DNA of 64,000 bases, taken from assembly GCF_026391055.1 (NCBI RefSeq), contig NZ_JAPLET010000020.1:248001-312000 (forward strand), written 5' to 3'. The position numbers and the translations under genes are program-made. Under the pieces are notes generated by a model. It was not told where the DNA came from. It saw only the letters and a list, made by a program, of their open reading frames with translations, and searched no databases. Numbering within the stretch: the first letter of the stretch is position 1; each line of letters begins with the position of its first letter. Source of the DNA: Spirosoma sp. GTDB lineage: Bacteria > Bacteroidota > Bacteroidia > Cytophagales > Spirosomataceae. Of the stretch, positions 49,355 to 58,295 are shown piece by piece.

Positions 49355-50602
49355 TTATTCTTCTACATAGTCCAGATCCTTCGTAAAGGTTTCTTCCAGA
49401 AAAGCCAGCGCAACGAGCGCAACGACCAGTGTAAGCAACCCCACCGTTAATGCACTGTAGATAGTACCCAGAGCGGGCTTCAGTTGAATGAAAAGTGCAC
49501 TCAACGGGATGGTTGCACCCCGAACAAAGTTCGGTACGGTGGTAGCCACGGTGGCACGGAGGTTGGTCCCAAACAGTTCGGCGGCAATGGTGATGAACAA
49601 GGTCCAGTAGCCATTGGCAAAACCCAGACAAACGCAGACGGCATAAAACAATGTAATATCATGCACTGGTCCCAGCAAATAGACCAGCATAAACGCCAGT
49701 GACGCCAGCATAAACAGCCGGATGACCCGTTTCCGACTTTGCAATGACTGGCTCAGAAACCCACTTACTAAATCGCCCAGTACCTGCCCTGAAAAGCTTA
49801 ACATGACAGCTTTTCCAGCCACCACAGGTTCGCTCAGATTCAGGGCTTTGCCGAACTCCGGCGAGAACGTGATCAGTATGCCAACCACAAACCAGATGGG
49901 TAAACCGACCAGTATACTTTGAATATATTTGACGAGTCGCTTTCGGTTAGAAAATAGCATCAGCACGTTGCCGCGAGACAGCTCTTTACGTTGTGAGTTC
50001 AGAAATAACCCTGATTCCAGCACGTTGAAACGTAGCACCAGCAGCAACAGACCCATGCCGCCACCAATGAAATACGAGATACGCCAATCGAACAGGTCGG
50101 CCATGAAGTAGGCCAGAATGGCACCCAGAACCCCCATCGTAGCCACCAGTGTAGTGCCGTACCCTCGAATTTCTTTGGGTAGGATTTCTGTAACGAGCGT
50201 TATGCCCGCACCCAGTTCGCCTGCCAACCCAAGGCCCGCTATAAACCGGAGCAATACGTATTGGTCGAGCGAGGTAACGAACCCATTGGCAATATTGGCC
50301 AGTGAATACAAAAGGATAGACCCAAAGAGAACGGAAAGCCGCCCACGTTTATCGCCCAGAACGCCCCAGAATATTCCACCGATCAGCATACCCGCCATTT
50401 GCGCGTTGAGCAGTAAAATACCTTCGCTCAGTAACCGGTCACCATCCACACCCAGCGCTTTCAGACTAGGCACACGCACAACACTGAACAGGAACAGGTC
50501 GTACATGTCAACCAGATAACCAAGAGCTGCAACCAGTACCGGCAGTTGCAGCAACTGGCTGATGACGGTTCGGTTTGTCGAAGGTGGTGCAGGGGTAATC
50601 AT
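49355..50602 (-). CDS. MFS transporter
   Basis: A 415-residue major facilitator with about 12 helices. The loop 2-3 motif (GVLGDKRGRLSVL) and helix 4-5 (RFIAGLGLAGELGAGITLVTEILPKEIRG) resemble the sugar/metabolite:H+ symporter branch (SP/AAHS-like), including a loop 8-9 degenerate motif (QSRKRVIRL). It would import a small organic solute into the cytoplasm by proton symport. It is the last gene of the minus-strand catabolic cluster starting with the GH88-like hydrolase, so a sugar or sugar-acid substrate is likely by context. Confidence 0.88.
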   Translation of the reverse strand: MITPAPPSTNRTVISQLLQLPVLVAALGYLVDMYDLFLFSVVRVPSLKALGVDGDRLLSEGILLLNAQMAGMLIGGIFWGVLGDKRGRLSVLFGSILLYSLANIANGFVTSLDQYVLLRFIAGLGLAGELGAGITLVTEILPKEIRGYGTTLVATMGVLGAILAYFMADLFDWRISYFIGGGMGLLLLVLRFNVLESGLFLNSQRKELSRGNVLMLFSNRKRLVKYIQSILVGLPIWFVVGILITFSPEFGKALNLSEPVVAGKAVMLSFSGQVLGDLVSGFLSQSLQSRKRVIRLFMLASLAFMLVYLLGPVHDITLFYAVCVCLGFANGYWTLFITIAAELFGTNLRATVATTVPNFVRGATIPLSALFIQLKPALGTIYSALTVGLLTLVVALVALAFLEETFTKDLDYVEE

Positions 50603-50660
50603 ATATCTATAAGCGTTAATGGAAGAGTCAATTAAATTGATTTTGATGGCGGACTGTTAT

Positions 50661-50708
50661 GCTGGTGTTGTGTTGTCGGGTCTGAGGAGCCGACAACACA
50701 ACACCAGC
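50661..50708. repeat. Perfect 19-bp inverted repeat (terminator/REP-like)
   Basis: GCTGGTGTTGTGTTGTCGG (50661-50679) and its exact complement (50690-50708) surround a 10-nt loop. It lies 20 bp after the stop of the Gfo/Idh/MocA gene and before the MFS gene. Read on the minus strand it shares the words GTGTAGCTG, GTGTxGTC and CTC with the dyad at 21986-22037 in the same order. Confidence 0.75.
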
Positions 50709-50728
50709 TACACTACAATAAAGCGGAG

Positions 50729-52033
50729 CTATACCTTTTCCGACACGACAAATGGTGCGCGGTATTTGCGGGTCAGCATCTGGTTCGCTTCTTTATCGCC
50801 AACAAATACTTCGGTTTTGGGATCGAAATGCAGGGTGCGGCCCAGACGGTAGGCAATGTTGCCGAGATGAGCTATGCCCGACGCCAGGTGCGCCGTTTCG
50901 ACGGGACCGTTTTGCTTTGCTGTGTCCCGCGCCCGAACGGCTTCGATGAAGTTCAGGTAGTGATCGCCCCCTTCGTTACGGGCCGGACCGGGTGCCCGCT
51001 CTTTACCCAGGAAGGTTTTGTAGTCCGAATAGCCATTGATGACCATATAGCCCTTATCGCCATAGAAGATGTTACCTATTTCAACGCCGTCTTCTTTATT
51101 GGTCATCCAGGGACGAACCTCAAATTGGATCACCTTGCCCGATGATGGGTATTTATAAACCGAGGTCAGGGTTTCGGGCGTTTCCTTGCAGTCTTTCCAG
51201 AGGAATTTGCCGCCCGCCGAGGTGATTTCCTCGGGAAGCCCTACGTCCAGGCCCCACATGCACAGGTCGGTTTCGTGGATACCCTGATTGCCAATGTCGC
51301 CGTTACCGTAGTCCCAGAACCAGTGCCAGTTATAGTGAACGTAGTTTTTACTGAATTCCTTCGCTTGGGCAGGGCCTTGCCACATATTCCAGTTCAGTTC
51401 AGCCGGAACGGGGGAGGTGCCCTGATTTCCGATATCCGGTCGCCATTTATACACAAGCCCCCGAGCCATATACACATTGCCAATCAATCCGTCGCGCAGG
51501 TGTTTGATGGCTTCCTGAATGGCTACAGAACTCCGCAGTTGTACACCATGCTGCACAATTCGCTTGTAGTGATGGGCCGCTTCGACCAGTTTTCGGCCCT
51601 CTCGCAGGTTATGGGCACCAGGTTTTTCGACATATACATCTTTACCCGCCTGACACGCCCAGATAGCTGCCAGCGCATGCCAGTGGTTGGGGGTGGCAAT
51701 GCTCACGACGTCGATGTCCTTGTCGTCGTAAACCTGCCGAAGGTCGGCCTGAGTTTTTACCTTTTTGTTGTACTTCTTCTCAAACGCATCGGCCCCAGCC
51801 TGAAGAACATTGCTGTCGACATCGCAAAGTGTGGCTACTTCTACATCTTTCAGGCGCGAAAAGCCCTGAATGTGATCTTTACCGCGCCCGTTGATACCAA
51901 TAACACCTACGCGCACCCGGTCGTTAGCACCAAACGCACTCGCCGGAACAAACGTTGGCATACCGATGGCTGCCAGCGAACTAACGGCCCCCGCCTTGAG
52001 GACGAACCGTCGGGAAACTTGTTTTTCGTTCAT
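50729..52033 (-). CDS. Gfo/Idh/MocA-family oxidoreductase with Tat signal
   Basis: A 434-residue NAD(P)-dependent dehydrogenase exported by the Tat route, as shown by the twin-arginine leader (SRRFVLKAGAVSSLAAIG). The Rossmann fold starts at VRVGVIGINGRGKDHIQGF. VVSIATPNHWHALAAIWACQ, DVYVEKPGAHNLREG and DIGNQGIHETDLCMWGLDVG are typical of the Bacteroidota group of secreted Gfo/Idh/MocA enzymes. Some of these oxidise sugar hydroxyls to 3-keto sugars. It forms part of the minus-strand cluster with SDR, OYE-like and GH88-like genes. Substrate is unknown. Confidence 0.9.
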   Translation of the reverse strand: MNEKQVSRRFVLKAGAVSSLAAIGMPTFVPASAFGANDRVRVGVIGINGRGKDHIQGFSRLKDVEVATLCDVDSNVLQAGADAFEKKYNKKVKTQADLRQVYDDKDIDVVSIATPNHWHALAAIWACQAGKDVYVEKPGAHNLREGRKLVEAAHHYKRIVQHGVQLRSSVAIQEAIKHLRDGLIGNVYMARGLVYKWRPDIGNQGTSPVPAELNWNMWQGPAQAKEFSKNYVHYNWHWFWDYGNGDIGNQGIHETDLCMWGLDVGLPEEITSAGGKFLWKDCKETPETLTSVYKYPSSGKVIQFEVRPWMTNKEDGVEIGNIFYGDKGYMVINGYSDYKTFLGKERAPGPARNEGGDHYLNFIEAVRARDTAKQNGPVETAHLASGIAHLGNIAYRLGRTLHFDPKTEVFVGDKEANQMLTRKYRAPFVVSEKV

Positions 52034-52175
52034 GATTTTGAATTGGTTTAGGAAAGGTAATTCACAGACCGAGCCGCCGAAACGGATTCACGGAGTAAGG
52101 ATAGGTTCACGGAGATTTTTGTCAACCTCATTACTTATTTATCGTTAGCTGAGGCATCAACAAACCACAACCAAG

Positions 52176-52952
52176 CTATAGTCTCGGTATTGTCATTCCT
52201 CCATCGACCAGAATAACCTGTCCGGTCGAGTAGGGGAAATCGCCCTTAGCCAGCGAGGCAACAGCGCGGCCTACATCGTAGGGCAATCCCCAGCGTTTTT
52301 GTACGGTCAATCCACTGTCGATCAGTGCGTCGTATTTGGCGGTTACGCCAGCCGTCATATCTGTTTTGATAACGCCCGGCCGAACTTCGTAGACCGGAAT
52401 GTCATACTCCCCCAGTCGGGCGGCAAAGAGCTGGGTAGCCATACTCAGGCCCGCTTTCGCTACGCAATATTCGCCCCGATTTACCGACGCCACCGTGGCC
52501 GAAACGGACGATACGTTGATGATACAACCCCAAAAATCAGTCTGTTCGAAACGCTGGGCAATCATCCAGTTGGCTGCTGCCTGCGTCAGGAAATAAGCTC
52601 CCTGCAAGTTGGTCGACAACACATACTGAAAACTTTCTTCGGTCGCTTCCAGAATGTCCCGCCGTTCTTTGGGCGCCACGCCCGCATTGTTGACAAGTAC
52701 ATTAAGGCGTCTAAAATGAGCATTGATCGAGGCCATCATGTCTGCGCGAGCTTCACGCGAGGCAATATCACCGGGGCAGTAAAGCACATCGCTACCCCGG
52801 CTTCGTAACGCGTCCAAGACGTCCCGTACGGCATCTTCTGGCCGAACGCCATTAATGGCCAGGTCGAAACCAGCATCGGCCAATTGTTCGGCAATGCCGT
52901 AGCCAATTCCACGGCTACCCCCTGTTATGAATGCTACCGGACGACGTTCCAT
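52176..52952 (-). CDS. SDR-family oxidoreductase
   Basis: A 258-residue short-chain dehydrogenase. TGGSRGIG (10-17) binds the nucleotide, LVNNAGVAPKE follows, catalytic Ser lies in INVSSVSATVA and Tyr-Lys in GEYCVAKAG, and YSTGQVILVDGGMTIPRL closes the fold. Generic annotation would call it a 3-ketoacyl-ACP reductase, but context suggests a sugar-derived carbonyl substrate. Its start is 4 bp after the stop of the OYE-like gene, so the two are surely cotranscribed and probably act in sequence. Confidence 0.9.
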   Translation of the reverse strand: MERRPVAFITGGSRGIGYGIAEQLADAGFDLAINGVRPEDAVRDVLDALRSRGSDVLYCPGDIASREARADMMASINAHFRRLNVLVNNAGVAPKERRDILEATEESFQYVLSTNLQGAYFLTQAAANWMIAQRFEQTDFWGCIINVSSVSATVASVNRGEYCVAKAGLSMATQLFAARLGEYDIPVYEVRPGVIKTDMTAGVTAKYDALIDSGLTVQKRWGLPYDVGRAVASLAKGDFPYSTGQVILVDGGMTIPRL

Positions 52953-52955
52953 TCT

Positions 52956-54401
52956 TTACAGGCTTTCTTTTATCGCTTTAAGTTGTTCAGCTTCGGGGCT
53001 TTTCTTGTAGAGTGTGTCCAATGGATAACAACCCGAAATAAGCCCATTGCGGGGCGCCGTAGTACAGTCCGAAAAAGTGCGGCAGATGAGGTTACGGACG
53101 AGCGACTTGCCCGCCAGCATATCGGCAGGCATGGTCGGGTATGAGAGTACCATACGCCCAAAACCCACACTATCGGCCATGCCATTTCGCAGTACACTTT
53201 GGGCCACATTGGGTAGCCACTCCTGCAAGTACGAATAGCCTGAGCCAATAAAGACTAGTTCGGGAAATGCCTGCTTCAGCTCGTTTGTCACGTCGATTTG
53301 CCGCTTCACGCCCAGCAACGGATCTTCTGGAGGGAGGTAGCCATCAGAAGGCGGAAACAGGGCCGGCCGCATCAGGTGCGGGTTATAGTAGGGACTTCCT
53401 CCAGTAATGCACACCAACTGAATGCCGAGCGATTGTGCCAGTGACAGGAAGGCTTTAGTCTCCGTGAGGTCAGGTGCCAGACCGTTATCGTTACCACCAA
53501 AGGCAAACGGATACTGGTCCGCAGTTTCGGGAACACCCACCGCAGCAGGCCCTTTTTTGAAGGGTAACATATCGAAAGCACTCAACCGAATGCCGATGCC
53601 CAACCCCGGAGCAACCTCCCGGATACCCGCAACGATGTTTCGCAAATAACGTGTTCGGTTCTCAAACGATCCGCCGTAGCGTCCCTCACGACTAACGGCG
53701 CTGAGAAACTCGTGGCCCAGATAGCCGTGGCAGTGTTTTATGTCCACAAAGTCATACCCGGCTTTCTGCGCCAGCACAGCCGCTTCTACATATTGCTCAA
53801 TGATGCGGTCGATTTCGTCGTCTGTAAGTGTCGGGTAATCGGCCTCCATGCCGAACTTGCTGTTCAGAAACGGGTGGCTGTACAGAATCTTGGATTCAAA
53901 CGCCTTATGACTCTTTGGCTTGCAAAAACGTCCCGAATGCGTTAGCTGAAGACCAATCACTAAATCATCCGTTTGCCCGAATGCTGCGGTATGCTCATCG
54001 AGAAGCAGTTGGCGCAGTTCGACAAAATCCGGGAACGTTTCGTCGTTCATGACCAACTGGTTCGGGTTGGCTTTTCCCGAATGGCAGACCGCAACAGCCT
54101 CGCAACCGAACAATAATTTAGCTCCACTGATCGCAAATTTCTTCCAGCGGTTGCGGGTAAAATCGGTAGGGCGACCGTCGAGGGTTCCGTCCCAGCCTTC
54201 CATTGGTAAAATACAAAGGCTGTTGCCGATAGTTTTACCCGAATTAAGTGAGATCGGCCGGTTGAAGAGGCTTTCGGTTGGAGATAGTAAAGTATCGTCG
54301 AACGGCAGGTCGATGTCGTTTTTTGTCAGGTAGTTCCGCAGATCATCAGCCGTTTTTAACTGGGCCATGCGGGGGTAGGCGGGTTTGTATTTCTCACTCA
54401 T
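52956..54401 (-). CDS. NADH:flavin oxidoreductase (old yellow enzyme family)
   Basis: A 481-residue FMN enzyme with a TIM-barrel of the OYE/2,4-dienoyl-CoA reductase type. [20 protein letters not shown] replaces the usual first-strand motif, [11 protein letters not shown] contributes FMN contacts, [15 protein letters not shown] holds the substrate-binding His pair, and [12 protein letters not shown] lies near the phosphate site. There is no fused pyridine-nucleotide domain. Such enzymes reduce activated C=C bonds. It lies 29 bp after the GH88-like gene and 3 bp before the SDR gene, in a tight operon, so it may reduce an unsaturated sugar product. Confidence 0.88.
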   Translation of the reverse strand: MSEKYKPAYPRMAQLKTADDLRNYLTKNDIDLPFDDTLLSPTESLFNRPISLNSGKTIGNSLCILPMEGWDGTLDGRPTDFTRNRWKKFAISGAKLLFGCEAVAVCHSGKANPNQLVMNDETFPDFVELRQLLLDEHTAAFGQTDDLVIGLQLTHSGRFCKPKSHKAFESKILYSHPFLNSKFGMEADYPTLTDDEIDRIIEQYVEAAVLAQKAGYDFVDIKHCHGYLGHEFLSAVSREGRYGGSFENRTRYLRNIVAGIREVAPGLGIGIRLSAFDMLPFKKGPAAVGVPETADQYPFAFGGNDNGLAPDLTETKAFLSLAQSLGIQLVCITGGSPYYNPHLMRPALFPPSDGYLPPEDPLLGVKRQIDVTNELKQAFPELVFIGSGYSYLQEWLPNVAQSVLRNGMADSVGFGRMVLSYPTMPADMLAGKSLVRNLICRTFSDCTTAPRNGLISGCYPLDTLYKKSPEAEQLKAIKESL

Positions 54402-54430
54402 TGCGGTAGGGTCGTTTCTAGGTTCTTCAA

Positions 54431-55855
54431 TTAAGCAATCCGCGGTTCGGCGATCTGCGGTTCGGCGATCTGATTGAAGAAAGTGTAGTACGGTTCGTTA
54501 CGGATAATGCGTTGCAGGTAAAGGGCTACTTCGCGGGCGTGGTAATCGCCCCACATGCTCGACTCTCCATTGGCAATCTTGCTGCCACTGGGTACATAAT
54601 CCCAGCCGTTGGGTTGATGGTAAATCGAATGAAGTAGTAAGCCCTGATGCGCCGGGTTGGTGCTTAGATAAGGCTCATCGAATAAGGTATTCAGTACGGT
54701 CAGGCCCGCCTGGTAATACCGTTTGCCTGCTTCAGAATTGCCTTTGGCGATCAGGTATTTTCCTAGCCGTAAGAGCCCTTGTGCGCCAATGGCAGCGGCC
54801 GAACTGTCGACCGGCTCGAAGTCATTATAGGGGTCGGCGGGGCGGTTGAGGTAGTCGCTCAGGCGGTGTAAGTTGGGCGCCCCCGTGTCCCAGTAAGGAA
54901 TGCCATCGGTTGGGGTATGGTCGATGTAAAAGTCGCAGGTGGCGGTGGCTGCTTTGAGCATATAGGCTTCAATGTACGCCCGGCCGCCGAAGGCATCCAG
55001 CTCGGCATCGTCGCGGGTTTCGAGCCATTCCAGCTGTTCAGGAAAACCGCACATAGCCCAGGCCAGGCCGCGGGTCCAGGTGGTAAAGCCCGAATACCCC
55101 TGTTGCGAGTTTGGGCAACGGAAATTGCCATCTCGAACGTTAAACACGCTTTCGTGCGCCGTACGGCCCCATATGTCGTAGGAATCGCGGCCTTCGCCAT
55201 AAAAAACGGAGTAGTCGGCGGTGGCTTTGATGTGCTGAAGGGCCCGGTCGAGCAGGTTAATTTTTACGTCGCCTTCGCCCTGAAAAACATGGCCCAGCGA
55301 ATGGCTCAGCACCAGCGCCCTGCACGAACGGATGGTGTCGACAAAAAGCGAATGCGGACCGTTGAATGAGCTGATGAAGCCCGCTGCGCCATCCGGGCCG
55401 CTCTTGATGGGTGTCCAGCGGCTGGCCTGTACGGCACCAGAAATCTTGAGGGCCAGTTCGTAGAGGTTTTTCTCCCACTCATTGAATTCAATTCGGCCTT
55501 CCCGCATAAGGCGAAGCAGATTTCCGTAAGTGCTCACATTGTTGAATCCGTGGTCGTGAACACCGATATGGCTAATATGAGGAGCCATGACGGAAAGCGT
55601 TTTCTGGCGACCTGCGTCCAGAAATTCTGTTTCGTTTGTGGCATCGAACTGCAAAATCGCTGATCCGAATTGAAAACCCTGCGTCCATTCGGTCCAGCCA
55701 CGGGTGGTATATTTTCCCTGTACCGTAAAAACGGGAGAGCCTTGGCTTACATCGTATTCGTTGTCAATTAGTTGTATTTTCTGGCCGGAAAGCGCCCAGA
55801 AATGGTCAAGTTTCGATGAAAGGTCTGTAGGTTGTAAAGAATCGTTAATCAGCAT
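54431..55855 (-). CDS. GH88-like unsaturated glucuronyl hydrolase family protein
   Basis: A 474-residue (alpha/alpha)6-barrel glycosidase without a signal peptide, so cytoplasmic. Supporting segments are [19 protein letters not shown], holding a candidate catalytic Asp; [37 protein letters not shown], the family's W-aromatic-R-G-A-W block; and [12 protein letters not shown]88 enzymes hydrate the enol ether of unsaturated uronides made by polysaccharide lyases. No lyase is in the window. The C-terminus carries a short repeat ([13 protein letters not shown]). It heads the operon with OYE-like and SDR genes. The closest subfamily is uncertain. Confidence 0.75.
   Translation of the reverse strand: MLINDSLQPTDLSSKLDHFWALSGQKIQLIDNEYDVSQGSPVFTVQGKYTTRGWTEWTQGFQFGSAILQFDATNETEFLDAGRQKTLSVMAPHISHIGVHDHGFNNVSTYGNLLRLMREGRIEFNEWEKNLYELALKISGAVQASRWTPIKSGPDGAAGFISSFNGPHSLFVDTIRSCRALVLSHSLGHVFQGEGDVKINLLDRALQHIKATADYSVFYGEGRDSYDIWGRTAHESVFNVRDGNFRCPNSQQGYSGFTTWTRGLAWAMCGFPEQLEWLETRDDAELDAFGGRAYIEAYMLKAATATCDFYIDHTPTDGIPYWDTGAPNLHRLSDYLNRPADPYNDFEPVDSSAAAIGAQGLLRLGKYLIAKGNSEAGKRYYQAGLTVLNTLFDEPYLSTNPAHQGLLLHSIYHQPNGWDYVPSGSKIANGESSMWGDYHAREVALYLQRIIRNEPYYTFFNQIAEPQIAEPRIA
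54442..54471. repeat. Two tandem 15-bp copies at the end of the GH88-like gene
   Basis: GCGGTTCGGCGATCT is repeated exactly at 54442-54456 and 54457-54471, within the last codons of the gene, giving repeated IAEP residues. The unit is a multiple of three, so copy-number change would not shift the frame. Confidence 0.85.
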
Positions 55856-56182
55856 TGAAGCGGGGCGTTTCCGTTTTTCGATGGGTACTAGTTTATCCGG
55901 GAATAATCTAAAACCAGAAAGAGCCGGAAGCCAGAACGCTACTCTAAAGCGTACCCGAAAATGTTAATTCGGATAGGTCTAAACCGAACAGTAGCCGTGT
56001 ACTAATCTACTAAATTACAAAAGCCGGAAGAGTACAAGTGTTCATCCAATTTAATAGTTATGTCAATTTTTGAGATGCGATTTTATCTGGAACAACCTTT
56101 GGCTTGGTCATAGCAATTACAAAGTCCAAGCCAGAGTTTGGCCCAGACGAAATCGCATCTACTATTTAATTTGGAAAAATTA
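55856..56182. other. 327-bp intergenic region upstream of the GH88-like operon
   Basis: This spacer lies between the start of the GH88-like gene and the stop of the membrane-protein gene at 56183, both minus strand. It contains the long imperfect dyad at 56073-56160 and otherwise no credible reading frame. The operon promoter is expected at 55860-55960, but no TAnnTTTG match was found there. Confidence 0.5.
56073..56160. repeat. 88-bp imperfect palindrome (35-bp arms)
   Basis: The arms 56073-56107 and 56126-56160 match at 28 of 35 positions around an 18-nt loop. The ends (AGATGCGATTT) and the inner part (GGCTTGG/CCAAGCC) are the best matched. It begins 23 bp after the stop of the minus-strand gene at 56183 and could terminate it. 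The long, imperfect arms also fit a miniature inverted-repeat element. Confidence 0.7.
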
Positions 56183-56536
56183 CTAGAATACACCCTGCCC
56201 GAAGAAATGCGGCAGAGCGACAGGCTTATTGTGCAGAATAAGAAAATAAACCAGACATCCCAATACTAAATAGCTGAATGCCAGCCATTTTCTTTTTTGG
56301 GCGAATTCGGCGGGGTGGTGGTAGTAATCGTAAATCATGGAAGCCGATAAGCCCATGACCATCAAAAAGAACGAGAACACCCCAAAATCTGTTCGATACA
56401 CACGCACAGACTGCATGAACGGCGCCCCGGACACGATGTAGAGCAGCCAGGCTGCAAATCCTGCCCGATACAGGTAGATGCTGAGCCGCCGATCGTTTTT
56501 AAGGTCGAAAAGGTCGTCTGTGAATTTCTCGGACAT
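56183..56536 (-). CDS. Small integral membrane protein, unknown
   Basis: A 117-residue protein from ATG 56536 (MSEKFTDDLFDLKNDRR); an upstream extension would run into the divergent OsmC gene. Three hydrophobic helices are visible (YRAGFAAWLLYIVSGAPF, FGVFSFFLMVMGLSASMIYDY, WLAFSYLVLGCLVYFLILH), separated by a short His-containing loop (YDYYHHPAEFAQKRK). No family is recognised. It is divergent from the OsmC-like gene with 61 bp between starts. Confidence 0.65.
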   Translation of the reverse strand: MSEKFTDDLFDLKNDRRLSIYLYRAGFAAWLLYIVSGAPFMQSVRVYRTDFGVFSFFLMVMGLSASMIYDYYHHPAEFAQKRKWLAFSYLVLGCLVYFLILHNKPVALPHFFGQGVF

Positions 56537-56597
56537 GATTTTCTGCCATTTGGGCAGGTGAAAATACGAATTCTTTACTTTAAACGCAAAAAAGACA

Positions 56598-57059
56598 ATG
56601 CTTGATACACAACCGGTTGAGACCACTCATGAATTTAATACAATGCAGGTCGAGCTGGTGCGCGTCGACGATGGGTTTCATTTTGAAGCAGTTGGCAAAT
56701 CGGGCGTCGCCCAGCACATTGATGCCGCCACCGACATTGGTGGACATAATGCCGGGGCTCGTCCAATGGAAATGTTGCTGATGGGACTGGCCGGCTGCTC
56801 GGCCATTGACGTGATCCTGATTCTTAAGAAGCAAAAGCAGGTTATCGAAGATTTCCGGCTTAAAGTAGATGGCTTGCGGGAAAAAGATGCTGTGCCCGCA
56901 CCTTTCAAGAAGATTCACATTACATACTTGCTGAAAGGCCAATTGAATGCGGACAAAGTGAAGCGGGCGATTGACCTGTCAATGGATAAATATTGCTCGG
57001 CAACGGCCCAGTTTCGCCCATCGGCCGACATTACCTATTCGTTTGAGATACAGGAATGA
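56598..57059 (+). CDS. OsmC-family thiol peroxidase-like protein
   Basis: A 153-residue cytosolic protein of the OsmC/Ohr fold. The first redox Cys is Cys67 in LLMGLAGCSAIDVILILKK and the second lies in MDKYCSATAQFRPSADI. The GARPMEMLLMGLAGCSA block fits the OsmC/YhfA branch better than Ohr. Family members reduce hydroperoxides or bind thiols; the YhfA branch is not well characterised. The start ATG 56598 gives the standard beta-strand start MLDTQPVETTHEFNTMQVEL. Confidence 0.9.
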   Translation: MLDTQPVETTHEFNTMQVELVRVDDGFHFEAVGKSGVAQHIDAATDIGGHNAGARPMEMLLMGLAGCSAIDVILILKKQKQVIEDFRLKVDGLREKDAVPAPFKKIHITYLLKGQLNADKVKRAIDLSMDKYCSATAQFRPSADITYSFEIQE

Positions 57060-57135
57060 ATTTAGTAGAGTAGGTAGTTGACACAATCTACCTTTCCATT
57101 ATTTATGCTGATAGAACAATGGCTTAGTTTTTGCA

Positions 57136-57143
57136 TAAATTTG
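57136..57143 (+). promoter_or_regulatory. Putative -7 element (TAAATTTG) for small exported protein gene
   Basis: TAAATTTG matches TAnnTTTG and ends 46 bp before the ATG at 57190. No proper -33 TTTG is seen. Confidence 0.45.
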
Positions 57144-57189
57144 GTCGAATCGCGTTAATGCGTTAAGAACCTAAATAACTGCTTTTACC

Positions 57190-57363
57190 ATGAAAAAGGC
57201 CATTCTGGGAGTTGCTTTATTGACTACACTCACTACTTTGTCATTTGCCGGTGAAATCCGGAAAGAGAAGAAAGCGAAAAAAGCTAAAACGGAAAATTGC
57301 GAGAAAACTTCCTGCGAAAAGGGAAGCACTCATGCCTGCTGCATGAAAAAAGCACAGGCATAA
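57190..57363 (+). CDS. Small exported Lys/Cys-rich protein, 57 aa
   Basis: A 57-residue protein with a typical signal peptide (MKKAILGVALLTTLTTLSFA-G, cleavage near residue 20). The mature 37-residue part is very basic (EKKAKKAKTENCEK), with four cysteines ending in a CC pair (C-x4-C-x8-CC within ENCEKTSCEKGSTHACCMKK). It looks like a periplasmic metal- or disulfide-bearing peptide. Similar short Lys-Ala-Cys proteins are common in Cytophagales as far as I recall, with no known function. A -7 element upstream and an intrinsic terminator 30 bp downstream support a single-gene transcript. Confidence 0.72.
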   Translation: MKKAILGVALLTTLTTLSFAGEIRKEKKAKKAKTENCEKTSCEKGSTHACCMKKAQA

Positions 57364-57392
57364 TTCCTCACTACCGTATGTACTTTTCCTCC

Positions 57393-57426
57393 CCCCTCGA
57401 CCTTTTTGGCGAGGGGTTATTTTTTT
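57393..57426 (+). terminator. Rho-independent terminator
   Basis: CCCCTCG (57393-57399) pairs with CGAGGGG (57410-57416) and is followed by TTATTTTTTT. It lies 30 bp after the small Cys-rich gene and 28 bp before thyA. Confidence 0.82.
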
Positions 57427-57453
57427 ATAAAGTTTGTATGACGATTTTTGTCC

Positions 57454-58248
57454 ATGCAACAGTATCACGATCTGCTTCGCCACATTCTGGCCAACGGCAC
57501 CCGCAAAACCGACCGAACCGGTACCGGAACCATCAGCGTATTTGGCTACCAGATGCGGTTTGACCTACAGGATGGTTTTCCACTACTCACCACCAAAAAG
57601 GTACACACCAAGTCGATCATCCACGAATTGCTATGGTTCATTAAAGGCGATACCAATATTAAATACCTGAAAGACAATGGTGTTTCGATCTGGGACGAGT
57701 GGGCCGACGAAAATGGCGATTTAGGACCGGTATATGGTAAACAGTGGCGCAGTTGGGCTGGTCCGCAAGGGCAGGTTATCGATCAGCTGCAGGACGTGTT
57801 GCGCCAGCTTAAAAACACACCAGATTCGCGCCGGATCATCATTTCGGCCTGGAATCCGGCCGATGTGCCCAGCATGGCCTTGCCACCCTGCCACCTGTTG
57901 ATGCAGTTTTACGTGGCCGATAACAAGCTGTCCTGTCAGCTTTATCAGCGGAGTGCCGATGTGTTTTTGGGTGTTCCGTTCAACATTGCCAGTTATGCAT
58001 TACTTACCATGATGATTGCTCAGGAGTGCGGTCTGGAAGCCCACGAATTTATCTGGACCGGGGGCGATACGCACCTGTACCTGAACCATCTTGATCAGGT
58101 GGAAACCCAACTCGCTCGCGACTTCCGGCCCCTGCCAACCATGCGCCTGAATCCCGATGTTCGTTCGATATTCGACTTTACTTACGCCGACTTCACGCTC
58201 GAAAACTACAACCCACATCCAGCTATAAAAGCACCGGTAGCAGTGTGA
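57454..58248 (+). CDS. thyA: Thymidylate synthase
   Basis: A 264-residue folate enzyme that methylates dUMP to dTMP with methylenetetrahydrofolate. Start ATG 57454 ([26 protein letters not shown]) matches the usual N-terminus; an upstream TTG adds two residues. RTGTG binds phosphate, nucleophile Cys146 lies in [14 protein letters not shown], and [21 protein letters not shown] and [11 protein letters not shown] are conserved. It is full length. No folA gene follows, unlike in many bacteria. Its stop codon lies within the left arm of a 19-bp hairpin. Confidence 0.97.
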   Translation: MQQYHDLLRHILANGTRKTDRTGTGTISVFGYQMRFDLQDGFPLLTTKKVHTKSIIHELLWFIKGDTNIKYLKDNGVSIWDEWADENGDLGPVYGKQWRSWAGPQGQVIDQLQDVLRQLKNTPDSRRIIISAWNPADVPSMALPPCHLLMQFYVADNKLSCQLYQRSADVFLGVPFNIASYALLTMMIAQECGLEAHEFIWTGGDTHLYLNHLDQVETQLARDFRPLPTMRLNPDVRSIFDFTYADFTLENYNPHPAIKAPVAV

Positions 58249-58295
58249 ATAATGATGTATGATGTAGGCCAGGCTATACATCATACATCATTATT
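58248..58295. terminator. Perfect 19-bp inverted repeat spanning two convergent stop codons
   Basis: AATAATGATGTATGATGTA (58248-58266) and its exact complement (58277-58295) surround a 10-nt loop. The left arm begins in the last base of the thyA stop and the right arm holds the stop of the convergent 2TM gene (58291-58293). It probably ends both transcripts. Confidence 0.78.
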
